DNA of 64,000 bases from Pseudomonas sp. MAG733B (GCF_036884845.1 NZ_CP145732.1:3968001-4032000); one strand, 5' to 3'; counted from the first letter of the stretch, positions 16,422 through 26,422 are shown. A program made the numbers and translations. Notes: generated by a model not told the origin, from the letters alone.

Positions 16422-17249
16422 TCAGCATTCCTTGAGGCCGCTGGATTTGTGCAGCATCCAGTCGACGACGAAGTTGACGCTGACCGTGATCAAGGCCACG
16501 GCCAGGGCGGGCAGCAACGGGCTGATGTCGCCGAAGGTGATCAGTACGGCGTTGTCGCGCACCATGCTGCCCCAGTCGGCGGTCGGCGGTTGAATACCGA
16601 GGCCGAGGAACGACAGCGCACTGATGAACAGGAACACGAAGCAGAACCGCAGACCGAATTCAGCAATCAACGGCGCCGCCGCGTTCGGCAGCACTTCGCG
16701 GGTCACCAGCCAATACAGGCCTTCACCGCGCAGGCGTGCGGCTTCGACAAAGTCCTGCACCACCACGTTCATCGCCACGGCGCGGGACAAGCGGAACACT
16801 CGGGTCGCGTCCAGCAATGCGATCACCAGCACCAGTGAGGTCGCCGTGGTGCCGACCACGCTGAGGATCAGCAAGGCGAAGATCAGTTGTGGAATCGCCA
16901 TCAGGATGTCCACCACCCGCGACAAACCCTGATCGACCCAGCCGCCCTTGATCGCCGCGATCAAACCGCACGAGCCACCGAGCAGAAACGCCAGCACCGT
17001 GGTCAGGAACGCAATGCCCAGTGTGTTGCGCGCGCCGTAGACCAGACGGCTGAACATGTCGCGCCCGAGGTTATCGGTGCCCAACAGGAACTGCCCGCCC
17101 CATGGCGCAAAGCCCTCGCCCACCACTTGGGTTTCGCCAAACGGTGCCAAAATCGGAGCAAACAGCGCCACGAAGATGTACAGCACGATCACCAGCAGCC
17201 CGAACTTCGCGCTCAGCGGCGCGCGCATTAATTGTTTGATCAGGTTCAT
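16422..17249 (-). CDS. Peptide/nickel-type ABC transporter permease (DppC family)
   Basis: 275 residues, about six membrane segments. It has the DppC N-terminal helix, the GTDNLGRDMFSRLVYGARNT motif (about 57-76) and the EAA-like cytoplasmic loop EAARLRGEGLYWLVTREVLP. It follows the DppB-like gene by 3 bases and precedes the ATPase gene by 2, an operon with tight coupling. It forms the channel with the DppB-like protein. Confidence 0.92.
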   Translation of the reverse strand: MNLIKQLMRAPLSAKFGLLVIVLYIFVALFAPILAPFGETQVVGEGFAPWGGQFLLGTDNLGRDMFSRLVYGARNTLGIAFLTTVLAFLLGGSCGLIAAIKGGWVDQGLSRVVDILMAIPQLIFALLILSVVGTTATSLVLVIALLDATRVFRLSRAVAMNVVVQDFVEAARLRGEGLYWLVTREVLPNAAAPLIAEFGLRFCFVFLFISALSFLGLGIQPPTADWGSMVRDNAVLITFGDISPLLPALAVALITVSVNFVVDWMLHKSSGLKEC

Positions 17250-17252
17250 GGA

Positions 17253-18212
17253 CTACCCCTTCGGATGCATCAGGCGTGGATTGCTGGCAATCGACAGCAC
17301 ATCGGCGCTGGTGTTGAGCAGGATGTACGTCGCGGCAAAGATCAGGCTGCACGCCTGCACCACCGGGATGTCGCGCTTGGCCACGGAGTCCACCAGTAAC
17401 TGGCCGAGGCCCGGATAGACAAACACCACCTCGACCACCACCACGCCGACCACCAGGTACGCCAGGTTCAACGCGACGACGTTGACGATCGGCGCCAACG
17501 CATTCGGCAAGGCATGGCGGAAGATGATTCGCGACTGGCTGATGCCCTTGAGCCGGGCCATTTCGATGTAAGGGCTGGCGAGCAGGTTGATCAGAGATGC
17601 GCGAGTCATGCGCATCATTTGCGCGATCACCACCAGGCTGAGGGTTGCCACCGGCAGTACCGAGCGTTCCAGTATCGTGCCGAGGGACGCGTCCGGCGCG
17701 AGGTTGGAAATGCTCGGGAACCAGTTGAGCTTCACCGCGAACACCAGGATCAGGATGTAGGCGACGAAGAACTCGGGGAACGACACCGCGCTCAGGGCCG
17801 AGGTGTTGAGCAAGCGGTCGAACCAGCTATTGCGGTACAACGCGGCGAGCATACCCAGCAGCAAAGCCAATGGCACCGACACCAGCGCCGCCAGCAATGC
17901 GAGGCTGAACGTGTTGCCCAAACGCGCGCCGACCAGTTCGGCAATGGGCCGCTGGTTGGCCAGCGACACGCCAAGATCACCGTGCAGCAGTTGCCAGATC
18001 CAGTGACCGAAACGGGTCAGCGGCGGCAAGTCCAGACCCAATTGCGCGCGGTAGGCAGCCACGGTTTCCGGTGTGGCGGACTGGCCGAGCATGGCCTGGG
18101 CGATGTCGCCCGGAAGCAGGCCGACGGCGAGAAAGATAATCACCGATACGGCGAACAGCGACAGCAGGCCCAAGGCCAGGCGCTGCCCTAACAGCTTGAA
18201 AATACTTCTCAT
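17253..18212 (-). CDS. Peptide/nickel-type ABC transporter permease (DppB family)
   Basis: 319 residues from MRSIFKLLGQRLALGLLSLF. It has the DppB N-terminus, an ALLPGD-like segment (GLLPGDIAQAMLGQSATPET), and the EAA loop ARLKGISQSRIIFRHALPNA. An in-frame ATG 24 bases upstream adds MPNSRNRT and is less family-like. It partners the DppC-like permease. A REPIN separates it from the binding-protein gene upstream and may lower expression of the membrane genes relative to the binding protein. Confidence 0.9.
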   Translation of the reverse strand: MRSIFKLLGQRLALGLLSLFAVSVIIFLAVGLLPGDIAQAMLGQSATPETVAAYRAQLGLDLPPLTRFGHWIWQLLHGDLGVSLANQRPIAELVGARLGNTFSLALLAALVSVPLALLLGMLAALYRNSWFDRLLNTSALSAVSFPEFFVAYILILVFAVKLNWFPSISNLAPDASLGTILERSVLPVATLSLVVIAQMMRMTRASLINLLASPYIEMARLKGISQSRIIFRHALPNALAPIVNVVALNLAYLVVGVVVVEVVFVYPGLGQLLVDSVAKRDIPVVQACSLIFAATYILLNTSADVLSIASNPRLMHPKG

Positions 18213-18260
18213 CGTGCGGTTCCTTGAATTGGGCACGCTGGTGAAGATTGCAATATCCCC

Positions 18261-18350
18261 TGTGGGAGCGGGCTTGCTCGCGAAAGCGGTGTGTCAGTCG
18301 CCATATGTGTCAGCTGACAGAACCTATTCGCGAGCAAGCCCGCTCCCACA
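18261..18350. repeat. REPIN between binding-protein and permease genes
   Basis: TGTGGGAGCGGGCTTGCTCG is mirrored by CGAGCAAGCCCGCTCCCACA. It lies inside an ABC operon, where such hairpins often protect or attenuate the upstream binding-protein mRNA. Confidence 0.92.
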
Positions 18351-18381
18351 GTTGATCTTCATGGGTTGATAGATCGAAGTT

Positions 18382-19983
18382 TCACGCCTGCCACCACCGC
18401 TCAATCACCCGCAACCCATCCAGCTCGCCATACGGCGCGGTCTGTCCGCCATGGGCAACCTTGTTGGAACGCGCCGCCACCGAACTGGCAAACAACGGCA
18501 CAATCGCCCCGCCCTCGTCGCGGCAAAGGCCCTGCATTTCGTTGTACATCTCGCGGCGCAGCGGGTCGTTCATCTCGCCCCGGGCAGCGTTGAGCAGTTG
18601 ATTGAAACGCGCGTTATCCCAGTGGGTTTCGTTCCACGCCGCCCCCTTGGCGTAACCGATGCTGAACATGCGGTCGGCGGTCAGGCTGGAGTACCAGAAC
18701 GAGGTGGTGAACGGTTGCTTCATCCAGACGTTGGAGAAGAAACCATCGGCGGGTTCGCGTACCACGTCGATGTCGATCCCGGCCGCGCGCGCCTGTTCCT
18801 TGAACAGCACCGAGGCGTCGACGGCGCCGGTGTACGCAGCGTCGGAGGCTTGCAGGCGCACCTTGAGCGAATCCAGGCCGGCCTTTTTCAGGTAGAAACG
18901 CGACTTGTCCGGATCGTAAGTGCGCTGCTCCAACGCAGTGTTGATGAAGCGGCTGCCAGGCTGGATCGGGTGATCGTTGCCCACCAGGCCATAGCCGTGC
19001 AGCACTGAAGCCAGCAAGGTTTCGCGGTTGATCGCGTGCTTCATCGCCAAGCGTACATCGTTGTTCTGGAACACTTGACTGTCGGTGAGCATCGGGAAGG
19101 TGTAGTGCTGCGCGCCTTTGGTTTCTTCGATCACCAGGTTCGGGTTGCGCTTGAGCAGCGCGACGGTTTTCAGGTCGACCTTGTTGATCACGTCCACTTG
19201 CCCGGTGACCAGTGCGTTGACCCGCGCTGCTCCGTCCGCGATGGCGATCAATTCGGCGCTGGCGAAGTGCGCGCGCCCCGGTTTCCAGTAATCGGGGCTG
19301 CGTTCCAGGGTCATGCGCACGCCCGGCTCGAAGTCCTTGAGCCGATAACCGCCAGTGCCGACGCCGGCCTTCCAATCGGGCACACCGTCCTTGCTCGGCA
19401 TGATCACCAAGTGATAGTCGGCGACCACGTATGAGAAATCGGCGTTGCCCGACTTCAATTCGAACACCACGCTGTCGCTACCGTTGGCGCTGACTTTGGC
19501 GACATCGCCCAACACGGTTTTGGCGGCCGAGGTGGATTTCTCGCCGAGGTGATGCTGGATCGACGCCACCACATCTTCGGCGTCCAGGGTCTTGCCGTTG
19601 TGAAAGGTCACGCCCTGGCGCAGTTTGAAGGTCCAGACGCGGGCGTCCGGGGTCGAGGTCCAGCTCTCTGCGAGTTCAGGGATGGCGGTGCCGTCGACGG
19701 CGATTTCGGTGAGCGTGTTATAGACCGCCGAGAAACCGACGAAGGTGAAGGTGTCGGCCCAGGAGCCCGGATCCTTGGAGTCCGTGGTGCTGCCACCGGC
19801 CAGGCCCAAACGCAAAACGCCGCCCGGTTTCGGCGTGGCCTCTTCGGCGAAGGCGCCAAACGGCAGACCCATGGAGAACGCCCCGGCCACCGCTGCTGCA
19901 GTCGCGCTGTACTTGAGAAAGTCCCGGCGCGGAAAGCTGAATTCATGGTTCGCTTGAGTAATCTTGTTTTTGTTATCGCTCAT
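18382..19983 (-). CDS. Extracellular solute-binding protein family 5, Tat-exported
   Basis: 533 residues from MSDNKNKITQANHEFSFP; AGGGG lies 7 bases before ATG 19983. The N-terminus carries a twin-arginine motif (FPRRDFLKYSATAAAV, about 17-32) and a cleavable hydrophobic region ending near GAFAEE. The mature protein has the family 5 signature around IPELAESWTSTPDARVWTFK. It binds oligopeptides, opines, nickel chelates or similar solutes and feeds the DppB/DppC/ATPase importer downstream. The cargo cannot be told from sequence. The gap 19984-20081 holds the terminator of the aru operon. Confidence 0.88.
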   Translation of the reverse strand: MSDNKNKITQANHEFSFPRRDFLKYSATAAAVAGAFSMGLPFGAFAEEATPKPGGVLRLGLAGGSTTDSKDPGSWADTFTFVGFSAVYNTLTEIAVDGTAIPELAESWTSTPDARVWTFKLRQGVTFHNGKTLDAEDVVASIQHHLGEKSTSAAKTVLGDVAKVSANGSDSVVFELKSGNADFSYVVADYHLVIMPSKDGVPDWKAGVGTGGYRLKDFEPGVRMTLERSPDYWKPGRAHFASAELIAIADGAARVNALVTGQVDVINKVDLKTVALLKRNPNLVIEETKGAQHYTFPMLTDSQVFQNNDVRLAMKHAINRETLLASVLHGYGLVGNDHPIQPGSRFINTALEQRTYDPDKSRFYLKKAGLDSLKVRLQASDAAYTGAVDASVLFKEQARAAGIDIDVVREPADGFFSNVWMKQPFTTSFWYSSLTADRMFSIGYAKGAAWNETHWDNARFNQLLNAARGEMNDPLRREMYNEMQGLCRDEGGAIVPLFASSVAARSNKVAHGGQTAPYGELDGLRVIERWWQA

Positions 19984-20027
19984 TGCATTGCCCCTGATCA
20001 AAAGCTAATGGAATTCCAATTCAAAAC

Positions 20028-20057
20028 CACGCAAAGCACCGGGCCGTGGCCCGGTGC
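20028..20057 (-). terminator. Intrinsic terminator of the aru operon
   Basis: GCACCGGGCC (20036-20045) pairs perfectly with GGCCCGGTGC (20048-20057) around a 2-base loop. Read on the minus strand, the hairpin is followed by TTTGCGTGGTTTT. It sits 25 bases after the aldehyde dehydrogenase stop and ends that operon. Confidence 0.8.
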
Positions 20058-20081
20058 GTACAACGTTTGAATCGCCAACTG

Positions 20082-21497
20082 TCACACCTGGATCGCCTTC
20101 ACTTCGACGAATTCGTTCAGCCCTTCTTCCCCCCACTCCCGACCATTGCCCGACTGTTTGTAGCCACCGAACGGCGCCTGATAGTTGAACGCCGCACCAT
20201 TGAGGAAACACTGCCCGGCGCGCATCTGCCGGCCCAGTTGCAAGGCGCGCTCGGCGCTACCGGCCCAGACGCCGCTGGACAGGCCGAACGGCGAGTCATT
20301 GGCAATCTGGATCGCTTGCGCCTCATCGGCGTAAGGAATCAGGCACAGCACCGGGCCGAAGATTTCTTCCTGGGCGATGCGCATGCGGTTGTCGACATCG
20401 GCGAACAGCGTCGGGCTGACATAAAAGCCGCGTTCGAACGTAGAGGGCGTGTCACCGCCGCACAGCAATCGCGCGCCTTCCTGTTGCCCGACCTTGATGT
20501 AGTCGAGCACGGTGCGCCGTTGCCCGGCCGAGCACATCGGGCCGAGGAAACTTTGCGGGTCGAGTGGATCGCCCATGCGCAGGCTCAGGGTTTCCGCGAG
20601 TGCCAATTCCACGGCTTCGGCATAACGACTGGCCGGCAGCAGCATGCGGGTCAACGCGGTGCAGGTCTGGCCGGAGTTAATCATCACGTCCTGCACGCCG
20701 TAACGCACAGCGGCCGCCAGATCCGCGTCTTCAGCAATCAACAGCGGCGACTTGCCGCCCAGTTCCAGGCACACGCGTTTCACCGAAGGCGCTGCCGCTT
20801 GTGCGACGCGAACACCGGCGCCGGTAGAGCCGGTGAACGACACCATGTCCACGTCCGGATGCTTGGCCAACGCTTCGCCGACTTTCGAACCCGGGCCGCT
20901 GACCAGATTGAACACCCCAGCTGGCAGGCCGATGGCTTCGATCATCTGCGCCAGCAAAAACGCGTGCAGCGGGGTTTCCTGGCTCGGCTTGACCACCACC
21001 GTGCAACCAGCGGCCAATGCCGGGGCGAGTTTGCCGATCAACTGATGCAGCGGGTAATTCCACGGGTTGATGAAGGCACAGACGCCGACCGCTTCGCGAA
21101 TCACCAGCGAATTGCCGACTTCGCGCACTTCGTCCATCAGGTGCGCCAGTTCGACGTATTGCTCAAGGCCCTCGATCGGCCCGTCAACCTGCACCGAGCG
21201 ACACCACTGCACCGGCATCCCCAATTCAGCGGTGATCACCGCGGCCATTTCATCGGCGCGAGTCCGCAGTTGTTCGGCGAGTGCACGGATATAACCGGCG
21301 CGCACGCTGGAGGGCGTACGCGACCACGAGGCAAAAGCTTTGCGCGCAGCCGCCACAGCGTTGTCGACATCGCGTTCATCGCCAAGCGGAACGCTGCCGG
21401 CCACTTCCTCGGTGGCCGGGTTGATCACCTCGGCGATGCCCTGCCCCGACGGGGTTTGCCAGCGTCCATCAATAAACAGTGCCTTGTGGTTAAGCAT
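20082..21497 (-). CDS. Aldehyde dehydrogenase, probable 4-guanidinobutyraldehyde dehydrogenase
   Basis: 471 residues, full-length NAD(P)+ aldehyde dehydrogenase. It shows INPWNYPL (143-150), FTGSTGAG, the base Glu245 in LELGG and the catalytic Cys279 in NSGQTC. Its start overlaps the aruH stop by 8 bases, so it is co-translated with aruH. AruH plus AruI would give 4-guanidinobutyraldehyde, and this enzyme would oxidise it to 4-guanidinobutyrate. In P. aeruginosa that step is assigned to the unlinked KauB; here a dedicated enzyme seems built into the operon. Family certain, substrate inferred. Confidence 0.87.
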   Translation of the reverse strand: MLNHKALFIDGRWQTPSGQGIAEVINPATEEVAGSVPLGDERDVDNAVAAARKAFASWSRTPSSVRAGYIRALAEQLRTRADEMAAVITAELGMPVQWCRSVQVDGPIEGLEQYVELAHLMDEVREVGNSLVIREAVGVCAFINPWNYPLHQLIGKLAPALAAGCTVVVKPSQETPLHAFLLAQMIEAIGLPAGVFNLVSGPGSKVGEALAKHPDVDMVSFTGSTGAGVRVAQAAAPSVKRVCLELGGKSPLLIAEDADLAAAVRYGVQDVMINSGQTCTALTRMLLPASRYAEAVELALAETLSLRMGDPLDPQSFLGPMCSAGQRRTVLDYIKVGQQEGARLLCGGDTPSTFERGFYVSPTLFADVDNRMRIAQEEIFGPVLCLIPYADEAQAIQIANDSPFGLSSGVWAGSAERALQLGRQMRAGQCFLNGAAFNYQAPFGGYKQSGNGREWGEEGLNEFVEVKAIQV

Positions 21498-22680
21498 GTA
21501 CCTGAGCCTCCATTAATTCGTGGGCACAACGGGCGATGCGCTGACAGGCATCACGCAGCGGAGCGGCGCCGACTACCAGGCCGAGGCGAATGTGCCCGGC
21601 GGCGCTTGGGCCGAAGGCTTCACCGGCCAATACCGAAACGCCGTGGCGATCGAGCAGGCGGTCGGCAAACGCCTGGGCGCTGAGCCCGGTTTCGCGGATG
21701 TCGACCATCACGAACATCCCGCCATCGGGCTTCAACGCCCGCACACCGGGGCAATCGGCGAGGCTGTCGCAGACCAGATCGCGGCGCTGGCGATAGGCTT
21801 CGCGCATGGCTTCCAGCTCTGGCAGGTTGCTTTCCAGCGCGATGACCGCGGCGTCCTGAATGAAATCCGGCGAACCGTAGAGCATGCACAACGCGAGGTT
21901 TTCCAGGTGCGCGGCCAGCGATGGCGGCGCGACCACCCAGCCGACGCGCCAACCAGTCATGGCGTGGGATTTCGACAGGCTGTTGAGCGTCGCGGTACGT
22001 TCGGCCATGCCCGGCAGGCTCGCCGGGCTGACGTGTTCGCCTTCGAATAGCAGTTCGCTGTAGACCTCATCGGAAATCAGCCACAGATCGTGGCCGATGC
22101 ACAGTTCGGCCAATGCCTCCCAAGTACGGCGTGGCAGGCTTGCGCCGGACGGGTTGTGCGGGCTGTTCAAGGCCAGCGCCCGGGTACGTGGGGTGATGCG
22201 AGTCGCCACGTCTTCAGGCAGCACGCGGAAACCGTTTTCCGAACGCACCGGCACTGGCACCACCACGGCGCCGCAAGCACCGAACACCGCCTCGTAGGTG
22301 ACATACATCGGTTCGGCGACGATCACTTCATCGCCGGGATTGAGTACGCATTGCGCGACGCTGAACAGCGCGCATTGCGCCCCGGCCAGCACCGTGACCT
22401 GATCCGCCGAGACGGTTTGACCGCTGCGTTGTTGGTGACGCTTGGCGATGGCTTCACGCAAGGCACGCTTGCCGCGCACTTCGGCGTAATGGGTGTTGCC
22501 GTTCAGCAGACTGTCGATGGCGCCTTGCACGATGGGTACCGGCGTGTCGAAATCCGGATCGCCCACGGACAGCAACAGAATGTCTTCGCCCTGTTCGCGC
22601 ATTGCCAAAGCGCGGTAGTGAATGTCCCACGCGGCAGCACCGTCACCGGCAATACGTTGAGTCAGATCGGAAAAGCGCAT
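21490..22680 (-). CDS. aruH: Arginine--pyruvate transaminase
   Basis: 396 residues, class I/II PLP aminotransferase closely resembling P. aeruginosa AruH from MRFSDLTQRIAGDGAAAWDI to the C-terminus. The PLP-binding Lys237 lies in SLSKSHAMTGWRVGW; LNSPHNPSGA and ISDEVYSEL are the cofactor-contact motifs. It converts L-arginine and pyruvate to 5-guanidino-2-oxopentanoate and alanine, the first step of the arginine transaminase pathway. aruI lies 24 bases upstream and the aldehyde dehydrogenase overlaps its end. Expected control is by AruRS, encoded nearby. Confidence 0.93.
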   Translation of the reverse strand: MRFSDLTQRIAGDGAAAWDIHYRALAMREQGEDILLLSVGDPDFDTPVPIVQGAIDSLLNGNTHYAEVRGKRALREAIAKRHQQRSGQTVSADQVTVLAGAQCALFSVAQCVLNPGDEVIVAEPMYVTYEAVFGACGAVVVPVPVRSENGFRVLPEDVATRITPRTRALALNSPHNPSGASLPRRTWEALAELCIGHDLWLISDEVYSELLFEGEHVSPASLPGMAERTATLNSLSKSHAMTGWRVGWVVAPPSLAAHLENLALCMLYGSPDFIQDAAVIALESNLPELEAMREAYRQRRDLVCDSLADCPGVRALKPDGGMFVMVDIRETGLSAQAFADRLLDRHGVSVLAGEAFGPSAAGHIRLGLVVGAAPLRDACQRIARCAHELMEAQVHA

Positions 22681-22704
22681 GGCTTCATCCCCTTGAAATA
22701 CACA

Positions 22705-24312
22705 TCAATGCGCACAGGCATGCTTGAGTTCGATCAGCGTCACGCCGTTGCGCTTGAAACCGTGGCGCAGGTCGGTCTGCAATTCGGCCAGGCTTTGCGG
22801 CTGAGTCACGGTGCAACCGAACGCACGGCCAAGGGCGGCGAAATCCGGGTTGCGCGGCAACACGCCGATCGGTTCGATGTCCAGGCCAAGCATGTCGTCG
22901 CGGATCTGCCCCAGGGCATCGTTGTTCCACAGCAGCACCACCAGCGGGCTGTCCAGTTCCTCGACCGCCGTCGCCAGTTCCTGCGCGGTGTAGAGGAAAC
23001 CGCCGTCGCCCACCAGCACCAGTCCCGGGCGTTGCGGCGCACCGAATTTGGCGCCGATGCCGGCCGGCAAACCGTAGCCCAACGTGCCGTAGCCGGTCGG
23101 GTGCAACCAGCTGCGGATTGCCTGACTGTCGAAGGCGTAGTTGCCGGTGTAGGCCAGTTGCGTCATGTCGGTGCTGATGAACGCGTTTTCCGGCAACTCC
23201 GCAGCGATACGTTCGAGAATCGATTGATGAATCGACTGCAACGGGCCATGGCTGGCCTTGACCGCTTCACGCAGTGCGGCCACCGAGGCAACGGCTGCGC
23301 CGGCGTCACGTACTTCCGACGGCAGACGTTCCAGCAAACCACTGAGGGTCTGTTGCGCATCGCCATGCAACGCCACGGCGCATGGATAGAAGTCGTTGAA
23401 CTTGCGCGGATCGATGTCCACCCGCAGCAACTCGCCATTGAGCGGCAGGCGTTCGCGCCAGAAATCGGTGTCGGCCATTTCGGTGCCGACTGCCAGGACC
23501 ACGTCGGCTTCGGCAATCAGGTTCCAGCCCGGTTCTACGCACAGCGATGAACCGGCATTCAGTGGTGCGTCCGGAGGCAGCAAACCTTTGCCGGCGACGC
23601 TGGTGAACAGCGGCGCGGCCAATCGGCTGCTGATTTCTTGCAGCTGCGAAACAGCATTCAACGCACCCCCACCGGCGATGATCATCGGCCGTTTGGCGCT
23701 GTTGAGTTTGGCCACCGCTTCATCGAGCGCCGTGGTGGATGCGGGACCACGCCCCGGACGACGCACCACGTCATTGCTCCAGTCGCGGGCAATCGGTGCC
23801 GCCAACACGTCCAGCGGCACCGAAATGTGCACCGGGCGCGGACGCTCGCTGTCGAACACCGCGTAGGCACGGGCGATCAGTTCCGGCAAGTCTTCGGCGG
23901 TCAGTGCCACTGCCGAGAACGCGGTGATCGGCGCGGTCATGGCGCGCTGGTCCTGGCACTCGTGCAGGATGCCCCAGCCCTTGCCGAGGCTGGCGGTGTG
24001 GTTGACGCTGGAAATCACCAGCATCGGAATCGAGTCGGCGTAGGCCTGGCCGATGCCGGTGGCGGCATTGGTCACGCCGGGGCCGGTGATGATGAAGCAC
24101 ACGCCGGGTTTGCCGCTGACTCGCGCATAGCCGTCGGCCATGAAACTGGCGCCCTGTTCGTGACGCGTCAGGACGTGGCGGATGCCGCTGCCGGGCAAGC
24201 CGCGATACAGCTCCAGGGTGTGCACGCCGGGAATGCCGAACACCGTATCGACGCCGTAGTTGGCCAGCAGGCGCACCAGCGCCTGGCCACCGGTCAAGGT
24301 TTTGCTTTGCAT
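22705..24312 (-). CDS. aruI: 5-guanidino-2-oxopentanoate decarboxylase (thiamine diphosphate enzyme)
   Basis: 535 residues. The acetolactate-synthase fold starts GGQALVRLLANYGVDTVFGI with the conserved catalytic-type Glu52 in RHEQGASFMADGYAR. The thiamine diphosphate-binding motif is GDGGFLYTAQELATAVEE continuing to LLWNN near the C-terminus. It matches AruI, which decarboxylates the AruH product to 4-guanidinobutyraldehyde. GAGGA lies 7 bases before ATG 24312; an ATG at 24330 would overlap the previous gene and lacks this site. It starts 10 bases after the acyl-CoA synthetase stop. Confidence 0.92.
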   Translation of the reverse strand: MQSKTLTGGQALVRLLANYGVDTVFGIPGVHTLELYRGLPGSGIRHVLTRHEQGASFMADGYARVSGKPGVCFIITGPGVTNAATGIGQAYADSIPMLVISSVNHTASLGKGWGILHECQDQRAMTAPITAFSAVALTAEDLPELIARAYAVFDSERPRPVHISVPLDVLAAPIARDWSNDVVRRPGRGPASTTALDEAVAKLNSAKRPMIIAGGGALNAVSQLQEISSRLAAPLFTSVAGKGLLPPDAPLNAGSSLCVEPGWNLIAEADVVLAVGTEMADTDFWRERLPLNGELLRVDIDPRKFNDFYPCAVALHGDAQQTLSGLLERLPSEVRDAGAAVASVAALREAVKASHGPLQSIHQSILERIAAELPENAFISTDMTQLAYTGNYAFDSQAIRSWLHPTGYGTLGYGLPAGIGAKFGAPQRPGLVLVGDGGFLYTAQELATAVEELDSPLVVLLWNNDALGQIRDDMLGLDIEPIGVLPRNPDFAALGRAFGCTVTQPQSLAELQTDLRHGFKRNGVTLIELKHACAH

Positions 24313-24322
24313 GTTCAGATCC

Positions 24323-26422
24323 TCACGCATGGCCGAGGCGAATCAACGCATCGACCGCAGTCGTGCCATCGGCACCGACCAACAATGGGTTCACATCGAG
24401 TTCGAGCAATTGACCGGCGTTCTCGCAGGCGTAATCGGCCACGGCGCGGATCGCCGTAACCAACGCATCGAGATCCGCCGCTTCGCGACCGCGAAACCCT
24501 TGCAGCAATGCCGCGCTGCGCAGGCTCAACAAGGCATTGCGGATCGCGCCGTCGGTGGTCGGCAGCAGCAGGCTGCGACTGTCCTTGAGCAACTCCACCA
24601 GAATCCCGCCAGCGCCAATCACCAGCGCCAGACCGAAATCGTTTTCGCGCTTGATGCCGACGATCAGTTCGGCCAGCGGTGGCTTGGCCATCGGTTCCAG
24701 CAGCAGTTGATCGAACGGAACGCCCGGCGCATAAGCCGCGATGCTCGCGCTCATCTTTTCCAGTGCAGCGCTTAATGCCGCGCCATCCTTGAGGTTCAGT
24801 GCCACGGCACCGGCTTCGGTCTTGTGCGGCAATTGCGCGCTGACCGCTTTGAGAACCAGCGGATAACCCAGTGACTCGGCATCCTCCAGGGCTTTCTGCG
24901 CAGAGCTCAATACGCCGTTTGGAATCGGCAGGCCGAAAGCTTTCAAGGCCTGTTTGGAATCCCATTCATTGAGCAACTGGCCGTCGCCTTCAAGCGCTTG
25001 CGGGCACAGCGGCACCAAGGCCGATTCGCCCAGATCCAGCAACGCCTGACGATTGCGCTGGTAACCGGCAATGCGGCCCCATGCAGCCAAACCATCCTCG
25101 ACACCTTGCAACGCCGCCACGCCTTGGGCGTGCAGACGTTCGCGGGCATGAGCCGGCAACAACTCAGGGAACGCCGAGGTGACAAAACCGGTCTTGCCGT
25201 GACGCACCAGCGCCTTGCAGAACAGGTCCAGCAGCAGGTCGCATTCCTTGCGCTCGCCGGTGAATTCCGCCGGGTAGTCGAGTACCAGCATCGCTGCGTC
25301 GGCTGGCGTGCGCAGGGCGCTGTCGAGCATGGTGTTCAAGGCATCGCCATCGCCCCAGATCGCCGTGGTGAAATCCAGCGGGTTTACGAGGTTGGCGTAG
25401 GTCGGCAGCACCTGCGCCAGTTCGCCAACCTGGCCGTCATCAAGTTTCGGCAAGCCCAGGTCGTTGCGCTCGGAGTAGTCAGCGATCAGCCCGGCATCGC
25501 CGCCGGAACAGGCCAGTGCGATCAAGCTGTTGCCCGCGGGCAGGTTGCCGCACGCGGCGGCTTTCAGGGTTTCGACAAAACTCACCGGGCCACTGACGCG
25601 GATCACCCCGAGGCGATCGAACAGCGCGTCGTAAAGCGCATCGGAACCGGACAGGGAACTGGTGTGACTCAGGGCCAGTTCGGCACCGATCTGCGACACG
25701 CCGGTTTTCAGCGCGATGATCGGGATTCCCTTCTCCAACGCCTTGTGCGCGGCGCGGGCAAAACCCGGTACGTTTTTCAGGCCTTCAAGGTGCAGGCCGA
25801 TAGCAGTAACGCGCGGCTCATCGAGCAGCACGTCCAGCAATTCGGCCACGCCCAGTTGCGCTTGATTGCCGACCGAGGCCATGTAGGCCACCGGCAGCGA
25901 ACGATCGCTCATCGACAGGTTGTAGGCGAAGTTGCCGCTCTGGGTCAGCACCGCCACGCCCTTCTCCACCGCTTTGCCGCCATGGGCCACCGGCCACAGC
26001 GCGGAGCTGTGCAGGTAGTCGAGCAAGCCGTAGCAGTTGGGGCCGAGCAAGGCCATGTCACCTGCCACTTCGATCAGTTTTTGTTGCAGGGCCTGGCCTT
26101 CGGCCCCGGTCTCGGCGAAACCCGAGGCGTAGCAGATCGCCCCGCCCGCGCCGATGGCGGCCAGTTCGGCGACGCAGCTCAGGGTCAGATCGCGATTGGT
26201 GGCAATGAAGACTGCATCAGGGCCACACGGCAATTCAGCAATGCTGCGCACGCACGGCACGCCTTCGAGGCTGTCGTGCTGCGGATTGACCAGCCACATT
26301 TGCCCTTGGTAGCCGCCCTCGGCACAGCGCTTGAGCGCGCGCGCCATGCTGCGGCCGCCGACAAACGCCACGTGTTGCGGCGCAAGCATGCGCTTGAGGT
26401 TGTCGCGAATGGATTGAGACAT
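24323..26422 (-). CDS. NDP-forming acyl-CoA synthetase (acetate--CoA ligase family, fused subunits)
   Basis: 699 residues. The N-terminal CoA-binding Rossmann part begins APQHVAFVGGRSMARAL and holds LLGPNCYGLLDY. The succinyl-CoA-ligase-like middle includes TQSGNFAYNL and the likely phosphohistidine segment LALSHTSSLSGSDA. The C-terminal ATP-grasp domain has PLVLKAVSAQLPHKTEAGAV and LLELDVNPLLV. It would make an acyl-CoA from an acid and CoA. ATG 26422 has a GGAG site 7 bases upstream; ATG 26428 would leave no spacing. It lies between aruI and an acyl-CoA dehydrogenase gene, which points to 4-guanidinobutyrate or a breakdown product as substrate. Confidence 0.88.
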   Translation of the reverse strand: MSQSIRDNLKRMLAPQHVAFVGGRSMARALKRCAEGGYQGQMWLVNPQHDSLEGVPCVRSIAELPCGPDAVFIATNRDLTLSCVAELAAIGAGGAICYASGFAETGAEGQALQQKLIEVAGDMALLGPNCYGLLDYLHSSALWPVAHGGKAVEKGVAVLTQSGNFAYNLSMSDRSLPVAYMASVGNQAQLGVAELLDVLLDEPRVTAIGLHLEGLKNVPGFARAAHKALEKGIPIIALKTGVSQIGAELALSHTSSLSGSDALYDALFDRLGVIRVSGPVSFVETLKAAACGNLPAGNSLIALACSGGDAGLIADYSERNDLGLPKLDDGQVGELAQVLPTYANLVNPLDFTTAIWGDGDALNTMLDSALRTPADAAMLVLDYPAEFTGERKECDLLLDLFCKALVRHGKTGFVTSAFPELLPAHARERLHAQGVAALQGVEDGLAAWGRIAGYQRNRQALLDLGESALVPLCPQALEGDGQLLNEWDSKQALKAFGLPIPNGVLSSAQKALEDAESLGYPLVLKAVSAQLPHKTEAGAVALNLKDGAALSAALEKMSASIAAYAPGVPFDQLLLEPMAKPPLAELIVGIKRENDFGLALVIGAGGILVELLKDSRSLLLPTTDGAIRNALLSLRSAALLQGFRGREAADLDALVTAIRAVADYACENAGQLLELDVNPLLVGADGTTAVDALIRLGHA

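Noticed and set aside
20046..21683. A 545-codon plus-strand open frame opposite the aldehyde dehydrogenase
   Set aside because: The minus strand has all aldehyde dehydrogenase motifs; the plus product is Arg/His-rich and unrelated to any family I know.
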